A stretch of DNA of 64,000 bases, taken from Oceanihabitans sediminis (GTDB lineage: Bacteria; Bacteroidota; Bacteroidia; Flavobacteriales; Flavobacteriaceae). The notes under the pieces were generated by a model that was not told the origin of the DNA, made no database searches, and saw only the letters and a list, made by a program, of their open reading frames with translations. This document shows positions 54,426 through 61,104 of this stretch, piece after piece (the stretch's first letter is position 1; each line of letters starts with the position of its first letter). The position numbers and the translations under genes were made by a program. The DNA lies in the NCBI RefSeq assembly GCF_003337215.1, contig NZ_QPIG01000001.1:682001-746000 (forward strand), written 5' to 3'.

Positions 54426-55880
54426 ATGAATACAGCAAAAAGAAAGAAAACCAAAATAGTAGCAACTTTAGGACCTGCAACAAGTAGTAAGAAAGTTTTA
54501 AAGGCAATGCTAGATGAAGGGGTAGATGTATTTAGAATCAACTTTTCGCATGCAGATTATGATGATGTAAAAAAACGCATCAAAATGATTCGTGAACTTA
54601 ATAAGGAGTTTGGTTACAATGCAGCTATTTTAGGAGACTTACAAGGGCCTAAGCTTCGTGTAGGAGTGATGAAAGGTGATATTATTGTAAAAAAAGGAGA
54701 AGAAATCACTTTTGCAACTGGAGAACGTTTTGTTGGAACAAAGAAACGAGTGTATATGACCTATGATCGTTTTCCGCAAGATGCAAAACCAGGAGAGCGT
54801 ATTCTTTTAGATGATGGAAAACTTATTTTTGAAGTAGTTTCAACAGATAAAAAATCAGAAGTTAAGGCAAAGGTAATTCAAGGTGGACCACTTAAGTCTA
54901 AAAAAGGAGTGAACCTTCCTAATACAAATATTTCACAGCCAGCTTTAACCGAAAAGGATATTGAAGACGCTATTTTTGCTATTGAGCAAAAAGTAGATTG
55001 GATGGCTTTATCTTTTGTGCGTCATGCAGAAGATTTAATGCAGCTAGAAGAGTTGATTAAAAAGCATAGTGATCATAAAATACCTATCATAGCAAAAATT
55101 GAAAAACCAGAAGCAGTAGAAAATATCGATAAGATTGTTGCCTATTGTGACGGATTGATGGTTGCGCGTGGTGATTTAGGAGTTGAGGTTCCTGCAGAGC
55201 AAGTTCCATTAATTCAAAAGCAACTAGTACTTCGTGCTAAAAAGGCTAGAATTCCAGTGATTATAGCAACGCAAATGATGGAGACTATGATTTCTAGTCT
55301 TACACCAACCAGAGCAGAAGTAAATGATGTAGCAAACTCCGTAATGGATGGAGCCGATGCTGTAATGCTTTCTGGAGAAACTTCTGTAGGGCAATACCCT
55401 GTTCAGGTGATTAAACAGATGTCAGATATCATTAAAAGTGTTGAGGATTCACCACTTATTCAAGTGCCACAAATGCACCCGCATATTCGTACTAAGCGTT
55501 ATATAACAAAATCTATTTGTTACCATGCAGCGCTAATGGCAAATGAAATTGATGCAAAGGGTATTTCTACTTTAACCAATAGTGGTTATACGGCGTTTCA
55601 AATTTCGGCATGGAGACCATCAGCACATATTTTAGTGTTTACTTCAAACAAGCGAATTTTAACGCAGTTAAACCTACTTTGGGGAGTAAAAGCATTCTAT
55701 TATGATAAGTTTGTTAGTACCGATGAAACAATTGAAGATGTAAATGCTATAGCTTGTGAAAAAGGGTATCTTGAAGTCGGCGATATGTTGGTAAGCTTAG
55801 CCGCAATGCCAATACAAGAAAAAGGAATGGTTAACACTTTGCGTGTTACAGAAATTACAGAATGTAGTTTTAAGAAGTAA
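54426..55880 (+). CDS. pyk: Pyruvate kinase
   Basis: A 484-residue glycolytic enzyme that makes pyruvate and ATP from PEP. The N-terminal TKIVATLGPATSS is the family start. The metal/substrate signature is IPIIAKIEKPEAVENIDKIV, with GLMVARGDLGVEVP following. The C-terminal regulatory domain (about 350-484) is present. Length is normal. A bidirectional terminator separates it from the convergent dinB gene. Confidence 0.97.
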   Translation: MNTAKRKKTKIVATLGPATSSKKVLKAMLDEGVDVFRINFSHADYDDVKKRIKMIRELNKEFGYNAAILGDLQGPKLRVGVMKGDIIVKKGEEITFATGERFVGTKKRVYMTYDRFPQDAKPGERILLDDGKLIFEVVSTDKKSEVKAKVIQGGPLKSKKGVNLPNTNISQPALTEKDIEDAIFAIEQKVDWMALSFVRHAEDLMQLEELIKKHSDHKIPIIAKIEKPEAVENIDKIVAYCDGLMVARGDLGVEVPAEQVPLIQKQLVLRAKKARIPVIIATQMMETMISSLTPTRAEVNDVANSVMDGADAVMLSGETSVGQYPVQVIKQMSDIIKSVEDSPLIQVPQMHPHIRTKRYITKSICYHAALMANEIDAKGISTLTNSGYTAFQISAWRPSAHILVFTSNKRILTQLNLLWGVKAFYYDKFVSTDETIEDVNAIACEKGYLEVGDMLVSLAAMPIQEKGMVNTLRVTEITECSFKK

Positions 55881-55888
55881 TAAAAACT

Positions 55889-55921
55889 AAAACCAGTTGC
55901 AGCAATGTAGCTGGTTTTTTT
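55889..55921. terminator. Bidirectional terminator pyk/dinB
   Basis: AAAACCAG and CTGGTTTT form a stem with flanking A- and T-runs, between the convergent pyk and dinB genes. The dinB stop overlaps its right edge. Confidence 0.7.
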
Positions 55922-57026
55922 AAAACCCAAACTGAAGCTGCACACTAACCTCATTTTCTTTTGAAGCCGTTTGTTTTATAGTTTTTTCAGTATTTAAATT
56001 AGATAACGAAATACCAAGTAATCTTACAGAATTGCTCATCTTTTCTTGATACAGCAAATCTTTAGCCGTATCCAAAATAATATCTTTATCGTTGATAAAA
56101 TATGGTAATGTTTTACTTCTAGTTTGAAGGGTGAAGTCACTATATTTAATTTTAAGCGTGACTGTTTTCCCTGCAACTTTACTTTTGTTTAATCTCCGCG
56201 ACACTTCTTCAGCAATATGTTTTAATTTTTCTAGCATAAATATTTCAGAAGAAAGATTTTCTTGAAAAGTTCGTTCTGCTGCAAGAGATTTTCTAGTTCT
56301 GTTGGGTTTTACTTCACTAGTATGAATTCCTCTAACAATGTAGTAATAGTAGCGTCCAGATTTTCCGAATTGTTCCTTTAAATATTCTAAGGATTTAGAT
56401 TTTAAATCCTTCCCTGTAAATATTCCTTTTTGGTACATTTTTTCTGCAGTAACCTTCCCCACACCATAAAATTTTCTGATGTCTAAATCTTCTAAAAATG
56501 AAAGAACATCTTCCGGGTTAACCGTTTTTTGTCCGTTAGGCTTGTTATAATCACTGGCAACTTTTGCGATAAATTTATTAATGCTAATTCCCGCAGAAGC
56601 AGTTAAACCAATTTCATTAAAAATCCGATCCCTAATTTCTTTAGCAATTAATGTAGCACTAGGGTTTCCTTTTTTGTTTTCGGTTACATCTAAATAAGCT
56701 TCGTCTAGAGAAAGAGGTTCCACTAAATCGGTATAGTCTAAAAAAATCTTTCTAATTTTCTTAGAAATTTCGGTATACCTATCAAATCGTGGTTTTACAA
56801 AAATTAAATCCGGACAATTTCGTCTAGCTTGCATCCCGCTAATGGCGCTTCTTACACCAAACTCTCTAGCCTCATAACTAGCAGCGCTAACCACACCTCT
56901 GGTACCGCCGCCGCCAACTGCGACAGGTTTCCCTCGAAGTTCCGGATTATCCATCTGTTCTACAGATGCATAAAATGCATCCATATCTATATGAATAATT
57001 TTTCTGATTGGTAAATCGCTTGACAT
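55920..57026 (-). CDS. dinB: DNA polymerase IV (Y-family translesion polymerase)
   Basis: A 368-residue error-prone polymerase. Catalytic residues lie in HIDMDAFYASVEQ (Asp14, Asp16) and PLSLDEAYLDVTEN. The helix-hairpin-helix region is around IRKFYGVGKVTAEKMYQKGIFTG and the little-finger domain covers about 235-345. It bypasses DNA lesions. The C-terminal end lacks an obvious beta-clamp-binding motif, though one with a diverged sequence may be present. Divergent to the YhhN gene. Confidence 0.94.
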   Translation of the reverse strand: MSSDLPIRKIIHIDMDAFYASVEQMDNPELRGKPVAVGGGGTRGVVSAASYEAREFGVRSAISGMQARRNCPDLIFVKPRFDRYTEISKKIRKIFLDYTDLVEPLSLDEAYLDVTENKKGNPSATLIAKEIRDRIFNEIGLTASAGISINKFIAKVASDYNKPNGQKTVNPEDVLSFLEDLDIRKFYGVGKVTAEKMYQKGIFTGKDLKSKSLEYLKEQFGKSGRYYYYIVRGIHTSEVKPNRTRKSLAAERTFQENLSSEIFMLEKLKHIAEEVSRRLNKSKVAGKTVTLKIKYSDFTLQTRSKTLPYFINDKDIILDTAKDLLYQEKMSNSVRLLGISLSNLNTEKTIKQTASKENEVSVQLQFGF

Positions 57027-57057
57027 GATGTAAATTTATAGAATAATAGAATAATCC

Positions 57058-57720
57058 ATGAAGAAAAATATACTCCTTTTTTTTATAATAGTTTCGGTAA
57101 TATTTACAATTATATCGTCATACCTTGAGAATGATATCATGCATTATTTTTTTAAACCATTATCTACCATATTGGTGATACTATTGCCGGTTTTATTCGC
57201 TAAAAATGCCTTACAGCCCTATAAAAAAATCATATTAATTGGTTTGGTGTTTTGCCTTTTCGGAGATGTTTTTTTAATGTTTGACGCATATTTTGTTTTC
57301 GGATTAGCTTCGTTTTTAATAGGACACATACTGTTTATTTATGCTTTTACAACTTTCAACGGATTTACTACAAATGTTAAGCCCTTATTGCCACTAGTAA
57401 TTATTTCTGTCTTGATGTTTTCTGTTTTAAAAGATCATTTAGGTGGTTTACTAATTCCAGTAATCTTATATATAACCTGCATTATGCTTATGGCTTGGCA
57501 GGCTATAAACCTATATCTTTGGAAAAAGGAATATGCATTTTTATTAATTGCAATTGGTGCTACTTTGTTTATATTTTCCGATGCTGTTTTGGCATATAGA
57601 AAGTTTATTTCTAATTTTACTATCGCACAATTTTTAGTTTCTAGTACGTATTGGTCGGCGATTACATTAATTTCGCTTTCCACAATTTATATAAATGGAA
57701 AATCAAAAAGAGATTTCTAA
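57058..57720 (+). CDS. YhhN/TMEM86-family lysoplasmalogenase-like membrane protein
   Basis: A 220-residue membrane protein with about eight helices. YhhN family features are LVFCLFGDVFLMFD (about 64-77) and IFSDAVLAYRKF (about 172-183), which carry the two conserved Asp residues. Eukaryotic homologues hydrolyse the vinyl-ether bond of lysoplasmalogens; in bacteria the substrate is not established. Its 3' end overlaps the CYTH gene by 26 bases, so the two are probably translated together. Confidence 0.82.
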   Translation: MKKNILLFFIIVSVIFTIISSYLENDIMHYFFKPLSTILVILLPVLFAKNALQPYKKIILIGLVFCLFGDVFLMFDAYFVFGLASFLIGHILFIYAFTTFNGFTTNVKPLLPLVIISVLMFSVLKDHLGGLLIPVILYITCIMLMAWQAINLYLWKKEYAFLLIAIGATLFIFSDAVLAYRKFISNFTIAQFLVSSTYWSAITLISLSTIYINGKSKRDF

Positions 57721-58186
57721 TTTAGAAATAGAACGAAAGTTTTTAGTAAAATCAAATGTATTTAAAGCGGAATCTTTTAAACAAACTCGAATTGTTCAAG
57801 GGTTTTTAAGCACCAATAAAAAACGAATTGTTCGTGTAAGATTAAAGGGTGAAAAAGGTTTTTTAACCATAAAAGGAGAATCGTCTAAAAATGGATTGTC
57901 TCGTTTTGAATGGGAAAAAGAAATCTCTAAAGAGGAAGCAGCAGACTTATTGAAACTTTGTAAAAAAGGAATTATCGATAAAACTCGTTACGAAGTAAAA
58001 GTAGATACTCATACTTTTGAAGTTGATGAGTTTTACGGAGACAACGAAGGACTAATTATCGCTGAAGTAGAATTACAAAGCGAAGAAGAATGTTATATCA
58101 AACCAACTTGGCTTGGAAAAGAAGTGACAGGAAACAAAAAATATTACAATTCACAATTAAGTGAAAACCCTTATAAAAACTGGTAA
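57695..58186 (+). CDS. CYTH-domain protein (triphosphate tunnel metalloenzyme)
   Basis: A 163-residue protein with the CYTH signature EIERKF at 11-16. Conserved basic and acidic residues line a tunnel (RIVRVRLKGEKGFLTIKG, FEWEKEIS, TRYEVKVDTHTFEVDEFYG, IIAEVELQSEEE). Proteins of this family hydrolyse inorganic triphosphate or make cAMP; the small single-domain bacterial form is most often a triphosphatase. The start lies inside the end of the upstream gene, which is a sign of translational coupling. Confidence 0.9.
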   Translation: MENQKEISNLEIERKFLVKSNVFKAESFKQTRIVQGFLSTNKKRIVRVRLKGEKGFLTIKGESSKNGLSRFEWEKEISKEEAADLLKLCKKGIIDKTRYEVKVDTHTFEVDEFYGDNEGLIIAEVELQSEEECYIKPTWLGKEVTGNKKYYNSQLSENPYKNW

Positions 58187-58187
58187 A

Positions 58188-58721
58188 ATGAAACAATATA
58201 TCCTATTATTTTTTGCTCTAGCACTAACAGTTTCTTGTAAAAAGACTGTTGAAAATACAACAGATGAAACGTCAAAAATTGTTAATTCGGAAGTTGCTGA
58301 TGAGGTGCAAAATGAAGTTCAGGAAGTAGAACCATCTGTTGCTTCACTGAAAGAAGAATTAACCGCTAAAGGGTTTGAAACTTTTGATTACGTAGATGCT
58401 AAAACTAAAGACACCATTTTGATGCAAAAGTATTTTATGGTTTTTCTTAAGAAAGGACCAATAAGAACACAAAATGAACAAGTAATTAAAGAATTACAAG
58501 AAGACCATTTAGAACACTTAAGTAGAATGTATGAGGAAGGCTATGCTGATTTAATCGGACCTTTTGGTGATGACGGGGATATTAGAGGAATAGCCGTTTA
58601 CAATGTTCCAACTTTAAAAATGGCAGATAGTTTAGCTAAATTAGACCCAATGGTAAAATCTGGAAACTTAGAAATAGAAGTGCATCCTTGGTGGACCGCA
58701 AAAGGACAGTCTTTACGCTAG
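58188..58721 (+). CDS. YCII-domain lipoprotein
   Basis: A 177-residue protein starting with a lipoprotein signal (MKQYILLFFALALTVSC, Cys17). A 50-residue acidic linker with many Glu/Val residues comes next. The YCII-related domain (about 60-177) has KYFMVFLKKGPIRTQNEQVIKELQEDHLEHLSRMYEEG, LIGPFGDDGDIRGIAVYN and a C-terminal DPMVKSGNLEIEVHPWW. YCII domains are usually cytoplasmic; an exported lipidated one is uncommon. I use ATG 58188 rather than the in-frame ATG at 58161, which would add residues that spoil the signal. It follows the CYTH gene by one base. Confidence 0.82.
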   Translation: MKQYILLFFALALTVSCKKTVENTTDETSKIVNSEVADEVQNEVQEVEPSVASLKEELTAKGFETFDYVDAKTKDTILMQKYFMVFLKKGPIRTQNEQVIKELQEDHLEHLSRMYEEGYADLIGPFGDDGDIRGIAVYNVPTLKMADSLAKLDPMVKSGNLEIEVHPWWTAKGQSLR

Positions 58722-61073
58722 TTACTCTGAAATAGTAATATAACGATTAGCTTCATTTCCTAGAGCGTCTACAACTGTGATGAGGTGTTTACCTATTTTA
58801 GGTATAACTCCTATGTCATGAATGTCTTTTGTTGTGCCAATAAAAGTTTCGTTTAGGTACCAATACAAAGTAGTTTCGGGCTTAGAGTGCGCTATTTTTA
58901 AAATCAACTCATTTGTGTTTCCGTCAAAATCTTTTGGCAAGAATATTTTGGTATTCTCTTTAGGGTAGATAAACTGCATAAAAATTGCATTTTCTCCCAT
59001 GCAATCCTCTCTAAATCTAGGTAAGGTTTTATAAAACGGATTTTTGGTTTTGTAGTAATACTCCATTAAAGGAGGAAGAACAAACCACGACTTGCTTTCT
59101 ATATTACTTATATCTTCACAAGAAGAATTTACTTGAAATTGTTGGTTTTTGTCTACATGTACTAAAATGTGGTACGGACAAGGCTCTGTTTTTAAGCCAC
59201 TATTTTGAATATATGTAGTTTTAGTTTCTTCGCAGTTTACCGAAGCTCTATACCCACTTTTAGAGCATATGCTAACTTCTTGCATCTCATCATAAGGTTT
59301 AGCAAACCAATCACTATTTGGTAAATAATCAAATACCTCAAATAAAATAGGTGCAGCTGTCTGCACGCCAACCAATCCAGGTCTACCTTCACCATCTGCA
59401 TTCCCAACCCAAACACCAACCACATAATCTTTAGTTGTGCCTATTGCCCAAGCATCTCGAAACCCAAAACTTGTTCCGGTTTTCCAAGCAATTTTTTTGG
59501 AGCCATCAAAAAACTCCCAGCTTTCGTTGTTTTCAGGTCTGTTTACTTCCTTTAAACTTTCGTAAGTTAAATATATAGAAGCTGCATCAAACAAGGTTTT
59601 GTCGGAAGTTTTTTTACCAAAATCTATTTCTTCTGAAGCAAGATACGTAGGTTCGCAAAATTCATTGGTAAAATACTGACTTGAGTTTTCATTGAAATGA
59701 TTCAAGGTAGAAGATAAAGACGCGTAGCTTTTACATAAATCCCAAAGATTACTTTCTGCGCCACCAAGAATTAGCGTTAATCCGTAGTGGTTTGCATTGT
59801 ATTTAAGATCTTTTAGATGTAATTCTTTTAGGTAATGATGAAATCGGTCTAATCCAAAATTTTGAAGCATGCGCACAGATGGAATATTTAAAGAACGCGA
59901 CAAAGCGCGGCTAGCGGGAACTGCACCATCATATTCTTTATTGAAGTTTTCTGGTATATAATTTCCAAACTGAGAAGGAACATCTGGAACCAAGGTATTT
60001 GGTAATAAATCTCCAGAATCTAGCATTGCAGCATATAAAAAAGGTTTTAATATACTCCCGGTGCTTCTGGGCTTATCTATAATATCTACATCTTTTTCAT
60101 GCGCTACATCTGTAGGTGAATTGCCAACGTAACTTAGAACTTTACGAGTTTTTACGTCTAAAACTAAAACGGATATATTGTAAATTTCGTTTTGTTTTAA
60201 AAGGTTGTAATGGTTTTTTACTGTTTCATTTGTTTGCTTCTGAAGTCTAGATTTTATACTAGTTTGTACTCTTTCTCCAGGATGATTTTTAGCTACCTTT
60301 TGTAGTAAATGCGGAGCAGTTTGCGGTAAAGGATAAGGTTTTTGTGGTAAACCTTCGGCAATAGATAACTTGTAAGTTAAGGTGTCTATTATTTTATTTT
60401 CTAATAATTTCTTTAGTAAATCATTTCGTTTTACAAGAAGTCGTTCTTGGTTTTTTCCGGGATAAATTAGGCTTGGAGCATTTGGTAAAACAGCTAATGT
60501 AGCACTCTCAGCCCAAGATAATTGATTAGAATTTCTGTTGAAATACCTCCACGATGCAGCATCAATTCCAATTACATTTCCTCCAAAAGGAGCATAACTA
60601 CTGTAATAAGCTAGAATTTGTTCTTTGCTTTCACGGAATTCTAATCGTGTGGCAAGGATTATTTCCTTTAATTTTTCTAAATAGGTTCTTGGTTTTCCTT
60701 TTCTAGAAAGTCGGATTACTTGTTGGGTAATGGTGCTTCCTCCACGTTTTACTTCGCCTGAAGTTATATTTTCTTTAAAAGCCTTAAAAATAGAAATAGG
60801 ATTAAAACCTGGATGTTTGTAGAAATATTCATCTTCAAATTGAATAATACAAGTTTTAAACTTCTCGGGCACCGAGTCGTTTTGTGGAAATCGCCATTGA
60901 CCATCGTTTGCAATTTGTGCTCCAAGTAATTTGTTGTTTTCACTTGTAATAACGGTTGCAGTTGGATCTTTAAAAAGCTGTTTCGGTAAACAGAAATAAT
61001 AAGCTACCAAAAGCATCAATAGTACTACTGACTTTACTTTATTTCTTTTAATGTAGCTTATTATTCTATTCAT
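58722..61073 (-). CDS. pbpC: Penicillin-binding protein 1C (bifunctional)
   Basis: A 783-residue bifunctional peptidoglycan synthase. The N-terminal membrane anchor (about 14-31) precedes a GT51 domain (about 55-235; FEDEYFYKHPGFNP, KRGGSTITQQVIRLSR). The transpeptidase domain (about 300-560) has the SxxK motif in STGSILKPFLY, an SxN in SRSLNIPS and KTGT in AWKTGTSFGFRDAW. The C-terminal BiPBP_C domain is near 690-783. It cooperates with the alpha-2-macroglobulin gene 31 bases upstream, the classical bacterial A2M-PBP1C pair, thought to protect the envelope from proteases. Confidence 0.94.
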   Translation of the reverse strand: MNRIISYIKRNKVKSVVLLMLLVAYYFCLPKQLFKDPTATVITSENNKLLGAQIANDGQWRFPQNDSVPEKFKTCIIQFEDEYFYKHPGFNPISIFKAFKENITSGEVKRGGSTITQQVIRLSRKGKPRTYLEKLKEIILATRLEFRESKEQILAYYSSYAPFGGNVIGIDAASWRYFNRNSNQLSWAESATLAVLPNAPSLIYPGKNQERLLVKRNDLLKKLLENKIIDTLTYKLSIAEGLPQKPYPLPQTAPHLLQKVAKNHPGERVQTSIKSRLQKQTNETVKNHYNLLKQNEIYNISVLVLDVKTRKVLSYVGNSPTDVAHEKDVDIIDKPRSTGSILKPFLYAAMLDSGDLLPNTLVPDVPSQFGNYIPENFNKEYDGAVPASRALSRSLNIPSVRMLQNFGLDRFHHYLKELHLKDLKYNANHYGLTLILGGAESNLWDLCKSYASLSSTLNHFNENSSQYFTNEFCEPTYLASEEIDFGKKTSDKTLFDAASIYLTYESLKEVNRPENNESWEFFDGSKKIAWKTGTSFGFRDAWAIGTTKDYVVGVWVGNADGEGRPGLVGVQTAAPILFEVFDYLPNSDWFAKPYDEMQEVSICSKSGYRASVNCEETKTTYIQNSGLKTEPCPYHILVHVDKNQQFQVNSSCEDISNIESKSWFVLPPLMEYYYKTKNPFYKTLPRFREDCMGENAIFMQFIYPKENTKIFLPKDFDGNTNELILKIAHSKPETTLYWYLNETFIGTTKDIHDIGVIPKIGKHLITVVDALGNEANRYITISE

Positions 61074-61104
61074 TATGTTTTCCGTGAAAGCGAAACCTTC
61101 TTTT

